Positions 35,218-43,730 of a stretch of 64,000 nt of DNA are shown piece by piece. The first letter of the stretch is position 1, and every line of letters starts with the position of its first letter. The notes under the pieces were generated by a model, which searched no databases, had not been told where the DNA came from, and was given only the letters and a program-made list of their open reading frames with translations. This DNA is from Bacteroides fragilis (GTDB lineage Bacteria > Bacillota > Clostridia > Lachnospirales > Lachnospiraceae): the NCBI GenBank assembly GCA_023664485.1, contig JAMPFK010000009.1:9628-73627 (forward strand), in the 5' to 3' direction. A program made the position numbers and the translations under genes.

Positions 35218-36407
35218 CCGTTTATATCTATGCCATGTGTTCTTAACAGCGCGCGCAGTTTGAGGTTTTCTGAATTAGCCGCTGACAGCTGGGAATCCTT
35301 CTTTTGCAGTTTTAAGGTCAGCCGGGAGGTTTCGTCCTGAAGTTTCTTTTGGAATTTTGTCGTCATTTCGCTGGTTACCCTGGCAGTTACTTCAGCAGTC
35401 ACCTCAGCGGTTACTTTAGCGGTCACTTCATCGGTCACTTTAGCGGTTACTTCACCAGTCACTTTAGCGGTCACTTCATCAGTCACTTTAGCGGTCACTT
35501 TAGCGGTCACTTCATCGGTCACCATAGCAGTTACCCTCTCTGTTATCTGGTCTTCCATTTCGCTGTAGGAAGGAATGATCGTTGTCAGCATTTCTGTTAC
35601 CTCCTTATGTAATTCCGGCTTTGGCAGAAGAATATGGTCGGCTGCCAGGCGGATATAATTGATATAGTCTTTATATTGGCGTCTGGTAATGTGATTTTCT
35701 GAAAGTTCGTCTTTTAAAATAATTATAATCTCATTTACGAATACAGTCAATTCCTTTTTCGTCACAGGATTGCTTTTTGTGTCGAGACGCGGGCGGAATC
35801 GAAGGAGCGTAAATGGAAGAAAGAGTGTCAGGTGATTCTCTCGAATCTGTTGAAGTGAATAGTTCTGTACTCTGACGATGGTAACGGAATAGAGGGATTT
35901 TGCCGTGTCAGAAAGAATAAGCCTGCAGGCGCTTTTTTCGGGAACGGTACCGTTGGTGTCAAGATGCAGAATAACGGAAGACGGAAAGCGCAGGATATCG
36001 GCAGATTCCTTTATACAGCTATCCATATCCGGCCCAATATTTATCTGGTTTCTCCTCGAAAGGCCATATAGAAGCGCGATGTGGGCATCATATTCAAACA
36101 TGCGGAAGGATAAATATTCATCTTTTTCCATTTGACATTCCAGATGGTAGATGTCGCTCCCTGCAATCCGCAGGACGATGTCGGCGAAAATAGCGGAAAG
36201 ATTATGGGGATTGGATTTTCCGGGAGCAGAATATTCTGCGGCGAGTAGTTCCACCGGCGTATCTTTGGGATATTTTTTTCCGAAAATATGTTTCAGGAGC
36301 GGAAAAATCTGTTCCGGCATATGCTGAATGATTGATTTGAGAATGCCGTCCCATAGTTTGCGCGCCGGTTCGGAAGAGGACCGGGAAGAAAAAGATTTGA
36401 GATTCAT
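35211..36407 (-). CDS. Rpn/PD-(D/E)XK nuclease-like protein with VT tetrapeptide repeats
   Basis: A 398-residue protein with an N-terminal nuclease-type fold. The pair FADIVLRI and YHLECQMEKD supplies the Asp and the E-x-Q of PD-(D/E)XK enzymes in the Rpn (recombination-promoting nuclease) / putative transposase family. From about residue 285 a run of roughly fifteen four-residue repeats (VTDE, VTAK, VTAE and similar) forms a regular, probably helical arm, followed by a short charged coiled coil. Two relatives lacking this arm lie at 59450 and 60182. It is a single gene in a region otherwise transcribed to the right. Confidence 0.78.
   Translation of the reverse strand: MNLKSFSSRSSSEPARKLWDGILKSIIQHMPEQIFPLLKHIFGKKYPKDTPVELLAAEYSAPGKSNPHNLSAIFADIVLRIAGSDIYHLECQMEKDEYLSFRMFEYDAHIALLYGLSRRNQINIGPDMDSCIKESADILRFPSSVILHLDTNGTVPEKSACRLILSDTAKSLYSVTIVRVQNYSLQQIRENHLTLFLPFTLLRFRPRLDTKSNPVTKKELTVFVNEIIIILKDELSENHITRRQYKDYINYIRLAADHILLPKPELHKEVTEMLTTIIPSYSEMEDQITERVTAMVTDEVTAKVTAKVTDEVTAKVTGEVTAKVTDEVTAKVTAEVTAEVTARVTSEMTTKFQKKLQDETSRLTLKLQKKDSQLSAANSENLKLRALLRTHGIDINGV
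35362..35547. repeat. 12-bp tandem repeats encoding VT tetrapeptides
   Basis: About fifteen 12-base units such as GCGGTCACTTTA follow one another without gaps, all in frame in the Rpn-like gene. Near-identity of adjacent units makes expansion or contraction by slippage likely. Confidence 0.85.
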
Positions 36408-36548
36408 AAGACAGATCCTTTCATGATATGACAGGCGGTAAAATCCTGCAGTCGATTATTACAGACGGGGAAGAACCCCTTTAGATTTCCATTATGGGAT
36501 AAAGTATAACTTCTGAAAAGAAAAAATGCAATGCTTTTTCTTTCTGTT

Positions 36549-37199
36549 TTATGCCACATATAAATACATGAAAATAAAATGACAGATGCTGCCGCCCATA
36601 ACGAACAGATGAAAAATTTCATGGGAACCGAAGTATCGATGCCTGCTGTTAAAGAGCGGCAGCTTCAGGGCATAGATGATACCGCCTGCCGTGTAAACGA
36701 TGCCGCCCGCCAGAAGCCAGAGGAAAGCGCTGTGCGGGAGCGTATTCCATAACTGCCCGAAAACGCCGAGGCAGACCCAGCCCATGGCGATATAGAGGAT
36801 AGAAGAAAACCATTTTGGGCAGGTGATCCATAAAGCTTTGATCAGCATACCGACGGCGGCAATCGCCCAGACGATGGCCAACAGCGTATATCCGGGCTTA
36901 CCGCCGAGGACAACCAGACAGACAGGCGTGTAGGAGCCCGCAATCAGCACGAAGATCATCATATGGTCAATTTTCCGGAAAATTTGCAAAATCCGGTCTT
37001 TGACCGTAACGCTGTGATAGAGCGTGCTCGCGCCGTATAAAGCGATCATGCTGATCATAAAGACCGCCATTGCAAAGAATGCGGTAAAGCCGTCCGAAAC
37101 AGCCGCTTTTATTAAAAGGGGCGTTGAAGCGAAAACCGCCAGCATCATACCGATAAAATGAGTAATTGCACTTCCGGGTTCACGAATTGTTATTTGCAT
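36549..37199 (-). CDS. Hemolysin III / PAQR family membrane protein
   Basis: A seven-segment membrane protein of the HlyIII (YqfA, adiponectin-receptor-like) family. Landmarks are ITHFIGM, YGASTLYHS, the motif DHMMIFVLIAGSYTP and HEIFHLFVMGG, which hold the metal-binding Ser/Asp/His residues. The start at 37199 follows GAGGAGGTATCTT; the upstream in-frame ATG is rejected. Bacterial members are probably lipid hydrolases, with physiological role unclear. Length of 216 residues is normal. Confidence 0.92.
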   Translation of the reverse strand: MQITIREPGSAITHFIGMMLAVFASTPLLIKAAVSDGFTAFFAMAVFMISMIALYGASTLYHSVTVKDRILQIFRKIDHMMIFVLIAGSYTPVCLVVLGGKPGYTLLAIVWAIAAVGMLIKALWITCPKWFSSILYIAMGWVCLGVFGQLWNTLPHSAFLWLLAGGIVYTAGGIIYALKLPLFNSRHRYFGSHEIFHLFVMGGSICHFIFMYLYVA

Positions 37200-37422
37200 A
37201 AGATACCTCCTCGTCTCCATGGATAGGAATAGCACAAAAACATAAAGAATCACAACAAGTAGTTTTTAAAACTACATGAAACATATACAAACTCTACACC
37301 TTATAATGTACAAAGTCAATATAGAAAATACAATTCCTCGAAAATTTCAGAAAATGAAAAGAAAGGAACAGATGACGCAGACGATATCAATAAAACAGAT
37401 GCGCTTATTTTACGGCGCCGGC

Positions 37423-37689
37423 TCAATCTTCCTCGATCACATGAATCTCCAGATAATCGAAATCGATGCTCTCGATAAAATTATCCTGTGTGAACCGGGT
37501 CTTATCATGTTTTTTAAAATCCTGAATATTAGCGTTCAGCCAGATCGGTTTGCCCAGATCAAACTGATAACATACCTCGTCGAGGGCATGGAAAACCTTA
37601 TGCGTCCTCGTTTCTTCCCTGTCATCGCAGATAACGGTATCTTTTAACATATGGTTGTTTTGAAATTCCTTAGCCCATAAACGAAACAT
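37423..37689 (-). CDS. Small conserved-type protein of unknown function
   Basis: An 88-residue soluble, acidic protein starting MFRLWAKEFQNNHM and ending DYLEIHVIEED. It has balanced composition, an AAAGGAC ribosome site nine bases before the ATG and a free-standing position, all signs of a real gene. No catalytic motif, zinc site or membrane segment is visible. I believe similar short proteins occur in related clostridia, but cannot assign a role. Confidence 0.7.
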   Translation of the reverse strand: MFRLWAKEFQNNHMLKDTVICDDREETRTHKVFHALDEVCYQFDLGKPIWLNANIQDFKKHDKTRFTQDNFIESIDFDYLEIHVIEED

Positions 37690-37809
37690 AGCTTGTCCTT
37701 TCTGCCGTCGGCGGTATAAGTTATTATATAAATCATTTCCGTAAAAGTAAATATCAACAGGTCCTTTTTTCCTCTTTTTCTTTCTTTCTGAAAATGCTAG
37801 AATGATGTC

Positions 37810-39531
37810 ATGAAAACGACCGGAACAGATAAATCCTATCAGACAAATAATTTATTTTCATCCAGTTTATCGGCGATGCCAGGCGACAGGCGCTTTTGGA
37901 AATATACGTCCGGCCTCGGTTTCCTGCTGGCGCTGTCTTTTGTGCTCGGCAGTATGCTGACCAATGAACACCGCACCTGCCGAAGCGTTGCGGAAATAGT
38001 CCAGGTGCTTTCCGTCCTTTTTGTTATGACATTTATGTCATCTATTGTGACAGGACTGCTTTTTATGGCTTTGGCAAGGCTCAGGGACGGCGGGGTAAAA
38101 AGCAGGATTTCGGGGAAAGAATATGACGGTTCACGGGTATCCGCTTTTTATACGGCGGCGATTCTGTTATGCTGGCTGCCCGTCTTTCTGGCATATTATC
38201 CATCTGTTTTTGCATATGATGCGGAAGGGCAGCTTTATCAGGTTCTTGCACACGACTATAGCACCCATCACCCGTTATTACATACACTGTTTCTGGGAGC
38301 CTTTTTTCAATTGGGGAAAAACCTGCCCGGCTCCTGTTCTTCGGGAATGGCCCTGCATTCCATCGTGCAGATGTTCCTTATGGCGGTGATTTTGGGGTAT
38401 GCGCTTGCCGTTCTGTACCGGGAAAAGACATCCTGGGCGATGCGGTTTCTGCTATTTCTTTTTTACGCGCTGTTTCCGGCCAATTCCGTTCTCTCGGTCA
38501 GTACGACGAAGGATGTGCTTTTTTCGGGCCTGGTATTATTGTATGTCATTAAAGTATATCAATGGTGCGGCGGGCAGGATAAAAAATCGAAGGGCTTTGC
38601 CGTCCGGTTCGTTTTGATTTCCGCGGCGATGCTGCTGTTCCGCAATAACGCGCTCTATGCGTGGATCTGCTGTCAGCCTTTTTTGTTCCGGTTTGCGGGA
38701 AAAAGAAAAATGCTGAAACAGTATGCGGTTATTGCGGCAGCCACAATTATGCTGTTCGGCATGGGAAGCGCAGGACTGAAAACGGCAACGGCGGCGCATA
38801 GCGGAAGTCCGAGGGAAATGCTCAGCGTGCCGCTGCAGCAGATGGCGCGGACGCGGGTCATGCACGAGGAAGAACTCGACGATGAGATGCGGCGTAAGCT
38901 GGACTCTTATCTGCCCTCGGAATGGGTGTTTGCCGCTTATAATCCCCATCTGGCGGATCCGGTCAAGAACCGTGCCGTCATACATGATGATCCGGCGGGG
39001 CTGATGAAGACGTGGGCGCGGCTCGGCCTGCGGTATCCGATGACCTATGTGGACGCTTTTTTGGATAATTCGCTCGGCTGCTGGTATCTGGCGGATAAAA
39101 CGCATTCTACGATTTATGGCGTCGGCACGGAGAGCGGCTTCGGATATCTTTCTACGGATAACAGGGAGATGCCGGCGGGATATGAAATCATAAGGCACAG
39201 TTATCTGCCGGGATTCCGCGCTTTTATGGAGCGTATCGTGTCGGATAATGAATATCAGAAAATACCGGTGGTATCTGTTCTTTTTGCCCCGGCATTCTAT
39301 TGGTGGATGTTATGCGTTTATATTGCCTTTTTCCTGTATCGGCGGGAGTATGGAATGCTGGCGCCGGCGCTCTTCCCGGTCCTGTATTATCTGACTCTGC
39401 TGTTATCGCCAACGGTGTTAGTACGCTATATGTATCCTTTTATGCTAAGCAGCCCCATGATGTTGTGTCTTGTGAGTGCAAAGAAGAGAATTTATGACGC
39501 ACCGTCATTAAAAATAGACAATAAAAATTAA
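37810..39531 (+). CDS. DUF6020-like polytopic membrane protein
   Basis: A 573-residue membrane protein with about eleven hydrophobic segments. The loop after segment four includes YDAEGQLYQVLAHDYSTHHP and, later, the stretch VSTTKDVLFSGLVLLYV. These resemble lipid-linked-sugar-using GT-C-type proteins such as those labelled DUF6020. A large outside loop (residues 330-480) precedes the last segments. The start has little ribosome site. A role in transferring sugars to envelope polymers is an inference from topology. Confidence 0.75.
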   Translation: MKTTGTDKSYQTNNLFSSSLSAMPGDRRFWKYTSGLGFLLALSFVLGSMLTNEHRTCRSVAEIVQVLSVLFVMTFMSSIVTGLLFMALARLRDGGVKSRISGKEYDGSRVSAFYTAAILLCWLPVFLAYYPSVFAYDAEGQLYQVLAHDYSTHHPLLHTLFLGAFFQLGKNLPGSCSSGMALHSIVQMFLMAVILGYALAVLYREKTSWAMRFLLFLFYALFPANSVLSVSTTKDVLFSGLVLLYVIKVYQWCGGQDKKSKGFAVRFVLISAAMLLFRNNALYAWICCQPFLFRFAGKRKMLKQYAVIAAATIMLFGMGSAGLKTATAAHSGSPREMLSVPLQQMARTRVMHEEELDDEMRRKLDSYLPSEWVFAAYNPHLADPVKNRAVIHDDPAGLMKTWARLGLRYPMTYVDAFLDNSLGCWYLADKTHSTIYGVGTESGFGYLSTDNREMPAGYEIIRHSYLPGFRAFMERIVSDNEYQKIPVVSVLFAPAFYWWMLCVYIAFFLYRREYGMLAPALFPVLYYLTLLLSPTVLVRYMYPFMLSSPMMLCLVSAKKRIYDAPSLKIDNKN

Positions 39532-39666
39532 AATTTGATAAAAAAATTGTGAAATATATACATTTTGGGAGAAATGTGTTAAAATGTATTTATATTCAAC
39601 AGAGCTGTCGGCCGGGGGGACGGCGTTTGAGTAAAAATGTGTGTAAAAGGAGCATGAAAACTGAAT

Positions 39667-40299
39667 ATGGACGTTAGTACAGATAGAAATGATATTGACA
39701 GTTGGAAAGAGGTAACACTGATTTACAATTCGGCATTAAAGCAGATATCAACGAAACTGGAAATACTGAATGATGAGTTTCAGCATGTACACAGATACAA
39801 CCCGATAGAGCATATTAAATCTCGTATTAAAACGCCGGAAAGTATAGTAAAAAAATTGAAGAAGCATGGCTATGAATCCACGATTGGGAACATGGTCCGT
39901 TATGTGAACGACATTGCAGGCATCCGCGTCATCTGTTCTTTCACTTCGGATATTTATCAGATTGCGGAGATGATCAGCAACCAAAGCGACATTAATGTCA
40001 TTTCGGTCAAGGATTATATTGTCAATCCGAAGCCGAGCGGTTATAAGAGCTATCACATGCTTGTGACGGTGCCGGTCTATTTGTCGGATCGTATCGAGCA
40101 GACAAAAGTGGAGATACAGATCAGGACCGTTGCGATGGATTTCTGGGCGAGTCTGGAGCATAAGATCCATTATAAATTTGAAGGCAACGCGCCTGACAGG
40201 ATCAGAGATCAGCTTGTGGAGTGTTCGAGAATCGTATCGGATCTGGATGCCAGGATGTTGAGCCTGAATAAAGAAATACAGCAGTTAGGAGAGGGATAG
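39667..40299 (+). CDS. Small alarmone synthetase (RelA/SpoT synthetase domain)
   Basis: Makes (p)ppGpp from GTP/GDP and ATP. The 210-residue protein has only the synthetase domain: GIRVICSFTSDIY, KPSGYKSYHMLV and the catalytic stretch VEIQIRTVAMDFWASLEHKI. No hydrolase, TGS or ACT domain is present, so it belongs with RelP/RelQ-type enzymes that are controlled mainly by transcription. An extended -10 (TG-n-TAAAAT, 39577-39585) lies about 80 bases upstream. The nearest GGAG is 14 bases before ATG. An eight-codon frame with ATG 39654 overlaps the start and could influence initiation. Confidence 0.93.
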   Translation: MDVSTDRNDIDSWKEVTLIYNSALKQISTKLEILNDEFQHVHRYNPIEHIKSRIKTPESIVKKLKKHGYESTIGNMVRYVNDIAGIRVICSFTSDIYQIAEMISNQSDINVISVKDYIVNPKPSGYKSYHMLVTVPVYLSDRIEQTKVEIQIRTVAMDFWASLEHKIHYKFEGNAPDRIRDQLVECSRIVSDLDARMLSLNKEIQQLGEG

Positions 40300-40383
40300 G
40301 ACGCTATTCCTCTTTTCTGTGATATAGGAAATTGCTGTAATCGCAGCGGGATTTAATCAGGAATTTATGAAGTAAATTTTCAG

Positions 40384-40411
40384 AGCGCAAGCTGCGGAGC
40401 CTGCGTTTTTT
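40384..40411 (+). terminator. Terminator after the alarmone synthetase gene
   Basis: CGCA-A-GCT pairs with AGC-C-TGCG around a GCGG loop (one mismatch) and is followed by six T. The loop and stem resemble the hairpin at 35182-35217. Confidence 0.65.
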
Positions 40412-40676
40412 CCTGTATAAATGAGGAGTGCCCAGGCGTCTTGCGACACCCGGGCTATTATGAAAAAATTTATCTATGTGTTTGTCATTTGTTATGATAA
40501 TTATATTATAGACAGAAATTATGAATAAATTATGAACGCGGTGTGAAGTTATCGTTAATTCTTCTAAAAAAGTGAGGCGGGAGAAAGTGAAACTATAAAA
40601 AATGCACAAAAAACGAGGACGGCAGGCCAGAGATGGGGAAAAGTGGCGGACCGATGAAAAACTGCGGCGCTTGTTA

Positions 40677-40705
40677 TTGACGTAAAACGCATTATTTGAT
40701 AGACT
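40677..40705 (+). promoter_or_regulatory. Candidate promoter of the sortase-LCP-surface protein operon
   Basis: TTGACG (40677-40682) and TAGACT (40700-40705) with a 17-base spacer. The -10 is a 4 of 6 match. It lies about 80 bases upstream of the sortase gene. Confidence 0.4.
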
Positions 40706-40785
40706 AATTAGCAAAACGGGCGTATTATATTATCATATAAATAAGATTATTTCATTGGCAATGGTACGAAATTGTACCGGACTGG

Positions 40786-41697
40786 ATGTGGAAAAGGATG
40801 GATCCTGAAAAAGAAAAGTCGAAAATATGGCTTATTTTGTTTATTTTGTTTTTTATCATTGTGGTTATAGCTGCCGGCGTACTGTGCAAACGGTACATGG
40901 ACCGCCGGACGGCGGACGCTCAATTTAACAGCATACAGGGAAGCGTTAATGCCGATGCTGAAAACAGGGAAGAAACTGAGATAAAAGAGAGCGGAGAAGA
41001 AGCCGGAGCAAATGACGCAGAGGGGGGAAGCGGAGAGAAGGATTTGGAAAGCGATACGGAAAATGATGACAAAGAGACGGATATATCAGAGGAATACGGT
41101 ATCGAAATACCCGAAAAAGATCTGGATTGGAATGCTTTGCATGAACAGAATGAAGATATTTATGCGTGGATCTGTGTGCCGGATACGACGGTAGACTATC
41201 CTGTGTTGCAGCATCCGACAGATAATAGTTATTATTTAAATTATAACATGGATGGAACCAGGGGATATCCGGGCTGTATTTATACGGAAGACTTTAACGG
41301 CAAAGATTTTTCGGACATTCATACGGTGATTTACGGTCACAATCTGAAAGATAAAACGATGTTCTCATCGTTACATAATTTTGAGGACGAAGAATTAATG
41401 TCCGGGGATCATTATATTTTTATTTATACGCAGGATTATGTGTTTGTTTACCGGATCTTTGCAGCTTATGAATTCAGCGCGATCCATCTTCTGGATAATT
41501 ATGATTACGCCAATGAATATGTATATGCGGACTATTTGAAACAAATATACAGGATGGCGGAGCGGGGGGCAAACGTGAGGGAAGATATCGAAGTCACAAC
41601 AGACGATAAGATCGTCACGCTGTCTACCTGTACGGAGGATCACGATTCCGGCAGACGTTTTCTGGTGACAGGAGTGTTGGTGAATCCTGAGGAATAG
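40786..41697 (+). CDS. srtB: Class B sortase
   Basis: A membrane-anchored transpeptidase that cleaves a sorting motif and joins the protein to peptidoglycan. An N-terminal membrane segment (about residues 14-34) is followed by an acidic linker (50-105) and the sortase B domain. Catalytic residues are His185 (IYGHNLKD), Cys282 (LSTCTEDHD) and Arg290/291 (GRRF). The helical insert between residues 225 and 265 is typical of class B. The start may be ATG 40786 or ATG 40798; neither has an ideal ribosome site. The SPKTG protein two genes downstream is the obvious substrate, since clostridial SrtB enzymes prefer (S/P)PxTG. Confidence 0.92.
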   Translation: MWKRMDPEKEKSKIWLILFILFFIIVVIAAGVLCKRYMDRRTADAQFNSIQGSVNADAENREETEIKESGEEAGANDAEGGSGEKDLESDTENDDKETDISEEYGIEIPEKDLDWNALHEQNEDIYAWICVPDTTVDYPVLQHPTDNSYYLNYNMDGTRGYPGCIYTEDFNGKDFSDIHTVIYGHNLKDKTMFSSLHNFEDEELMSGDHYIFIYTQDYVFVYRIFAAYEFSAIHLLDNYDYANEYVYADYLKQIYRMAERGANVREDIEVTTDDKIVTLSTCTEDHDSGRRFLVTGVLVNPEE

Positions 41698-41705
41698 GGA
41701 ATGTT

Positions 41706-42788
41706 ATGTTAGATAAAGAAATAATTGTTGAAAAAAAGAAGTTCGGCATCGGCGCGCTTACTGTGGTCACGATTGTGACAGTCGTTTTGGTGATTGTGGG
41801 AATCATTGCAGTAATACGAATGATCGGCAAAGCTTCTTTATCGGCGGTCATTACGGAAACGGGGAATGTGATACCTGGCGAAGCGGTTGAAGAACCGGAA
41901 GAAAATGAAATTTTATATAAAGGCAGGGGCTATGTCCTGAATGAAGATCTGATCACAGTGCTCGTCATGGGAATTGATAAAGAAACCGTTACAACAGTCG
42001 GCGGACAGAGTTTTACGGCGGACGAGGAAGGCGGATTTGCAGGGGGACAGGCGGACGCATTGTTTCTTGTGTCGATCAATCCGCATGATAAAAATGTTTA
42101 TGTGACAGCGGTCAACAGGAATGCCATGGCGGAAGTGGATGTATTTGACGAAGAGGGCAATTATCAGGGAATCTTTACAAAGCAGATCGCGCTGCAGCAT
42201 GGTTATGGCGACGGCAGGGAAGAGAGCTGTTTAAGACAGGTGAAAGCGGTATCCAGAATGTTCCACGGGATTCCGATCCACGCCTATGCGGCGATCAGTA
42301 TGGATGCCATACCGGAACTGAACGATGTGGTCGGAGGCATTACGGTAGAAGTGCTGGATGATATCGTCTATCCCGAATATGATATGGATCTTCATCAGGG
42401 AGAAACCGTAACGTTGTATGGGGAAAAGGCATACTGGTATGTCCGCCTTCGCAATGAAGCTGTATTTAATTCCAATGAACTCCGCCTGCAAAGACAAAAA
42501 CAATATCTGACCACTTTTGCGGCGGAGGCAAAAAATCAGTCTATGGCCGATATCCGTGTGGCAGTCAATCTTTATAAAACGATCTACAAATATATGGTTA
42601 CAGATATCGATCTGAATTCCTTTACCTATATGGTTACGGAATATCTGGACTATAATTTTGATGTGGAAAATATATATTCACTGGAAGGCGAAGCGATACA
42701 GGGAAATAATTTTGAGGAATTCTATGTGGATGATGACGCGCTGCAGGATCTGATCATAGAGTTGTTTTATGAACCGGCAGATAAATAA
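41706..42788 (+). CDS. LCP (LytR-CpsA-Psr) family protein
   Basis: LCP enzymes transfer lipid-linked polymers to peptidoglycan. The 360-residue protein has one N-terminal membrane segment (about residues 15-37) and an outer LCP domain: ITVLVMGIDKE, GGQADALFLVSINPHDK, VTAVNRNAMAEV and AYAAISMDAIPELNDVVGG. The usual RDT/S of the second motif is replaced by NRN, so the pyrophosphate-binding Arg may be shifted. It stands eight bases after the sortase gene and is probably co-transcribed. It may attach the polysaccharide made by the following cluster or assist wall anchoring. Confidence 0.85.
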   Translation: MLDKEIIVEKKKFGIGALTVVTIVTVVLVIVGIIAVIRMIGKASLSAVITETGNVIPGEAVEEPEENEILYKGRGYVLNEDLITVLVMGIDKETVTTVGGQSFTADEEGGFAGGQADALFLVSINPHDKNVYVTAVNRNAMAEVDVFDEEGNYQGIFTKQIALQHGYGDGREESCLRQVKAVSRMFHGIPIHAYAAISMDAIPELNDVVGGITVEVLDDIVYPEYDMDLHQGETVTLYGEKAYWYVRLRNEAVFNSNELRLQRQKQYLTTFAAEAKNQSMADIRVAVNLYKTIYKYMVTDIDLNSFTYMVTEYLDYNFDVENIYSLEGEAIQGNNFEEFYVDDDALQDLIIELFYEPADK

Positions 42789-42883
42789 CGATAAAGGCTG
42801 TCGAATTCATTCGGTATCTTACGGAGAAATATGTCTCCGGTTTGATATAACCACACGAATATATTATGAGAGGAGAAGTAATC

Positions 42884-43564
42884 ATGAAAAGAAAATTTTT
42901 AGCAGTATTAACTGCATTGGCAGTTTTGACTATGGGGTCCATGACCGTATCTGCGGCAAGCCCGACAGTAGGAACTACGGAAGCGCCTGTCAGTACGCAA
43001 AAGGCCATAACCTCTGTGGAGGCGGTTGCAGCACCGGGCGCTTATCTGAGCCGTACAACCGTATCAACGGGATTTGCCGTATCCGCGGTATCCGCGACAA
43101 CGGTTCAGGCGGCATCGGTAGCGGTTCAAAACGCCATTTTAAACGATATTGCATCGACCGCATCCCTGCTTGGCAATCAGGCGCTTGCCAATGCGGCTGC
43201 AAATGCGGAAAGCCGCGTGACGGCGTCGATTCTTACCGTTGTAGAAGTGAAAGCTTCCAATGCTTCTAAGGATGCCGGCGGGAAGTATGTTGTGACTTTA
43301 AGCCTTTCCGGTATTTCGGCGGGAGATGCGGTCGCAGTCCTGCATTATACGGGGAGCGCATGGGAAACCATTGTTCCTGAGAGCGTAGCAAATGGAAGCG
43401 TAACGTTTAAAAGTGCAAGCCTTTCCCCGATTGCGGTCGTAAAACTCAGCACGACGACCGTGTCCCTGTCTCCGAAGACAGGTTCAACCGTACCTGCAGC
43501 GGCAGTAGTCCTCATCGTCAGCGCCATCGGTATGGCGGTATGCGGAAAGAGATACTTCGCATGA
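42884..43564 (+). CDS. Sortase-anchored surface protein with SPKTG signal
   Basis: A 226-residue wall protein. A signal peptide ends at TVSA. The body is rich in Ala/Ser/Thr/Val and has no recognised domain except a beta-rich half (YVVTLSLSGISAGDAVAVLH) that looks like a small adhesin-type fold. At the end stand SPKTG (196-200), a hydrophobic segment and the tail GKRYFA, a complete sorting signal of the type used by clostridial class B sortases. ATG 42884 follows GAGAGGAG; an in-frame ATG at 42866 is rejected. It is co-located with srtB and an LCP gene. Confidence 0.88.
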   Translation: MKRKFLAVLTALAVLTMGSMTVSAASPTVGTTEAPVSTQKAITSVEAVAAPGAYLSRTTVSTGFAVSAVSATTVQAASVAVQNAILNDIASTASLLGNQALANAAANAESRVTASILTVVEVKASNASKDAGGKYVVTLSLSGISAGDAVAVLHYTGSAWETIVPESVANGSVTFKSASLSPIAVVKLSTTTVSLSPKTGSTVPAAAVVLIVSAIGMAVCGKRYFA

Positions 43565-43573
43565 TTTTTTCCC

Positions 43574-43675
43574 GTAGTTAACGACATTAAAAATTGCCAT
43601 TTCAGCCTTACAAAAGCTTGCGTATATGGCTTTTGTAAGAGGTGGAATGTGCGATTTGTTATGTCGTTAACTATA
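43574..43675 (+). repeat. MITE-like palindromic element, copy 4
   Basis: 102 bp from GTAGTTAACGACATT to ATGTCGTTAACTATA, the best-preserved ends of the four copies. It separates the sortase operon from the polysaccharide operon and may affect transcription into the latter. Confidence 0.88.
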
Positions 43676-43730
43676 ACATATGGACCCGATAGGAAACATT
43701 AGATTCGGGAAAGGAATGCAATGGATATTC

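Larger units (their letters stand above)
40300..40785. other. Intergenic region alarmone synthetase to sortase
   Basis: No gene is supported. It contains a terminator (40384-40411), a candidate promoter for the sortase operon (40677-40705), and the palindrome GGTAC-GAAATT-GTACC (40763-40778) just before the sortase start, which may be an operator. The rest is AT-rich. Confidence 0.6.

Noticed and set aside
35362..35547. Regular short repeats that look like a CRISPR array
   Set aside because: The units are 12 bases, directly adjacent without spacers, and in frame within an Rpn-like coding gene.
42789..42883. Possible riboswitch or leader RNA before the SPKTG protein
   Set aside because: Only one short GGAGA/TCTCC stem is visible and no conserved riboswitch core.
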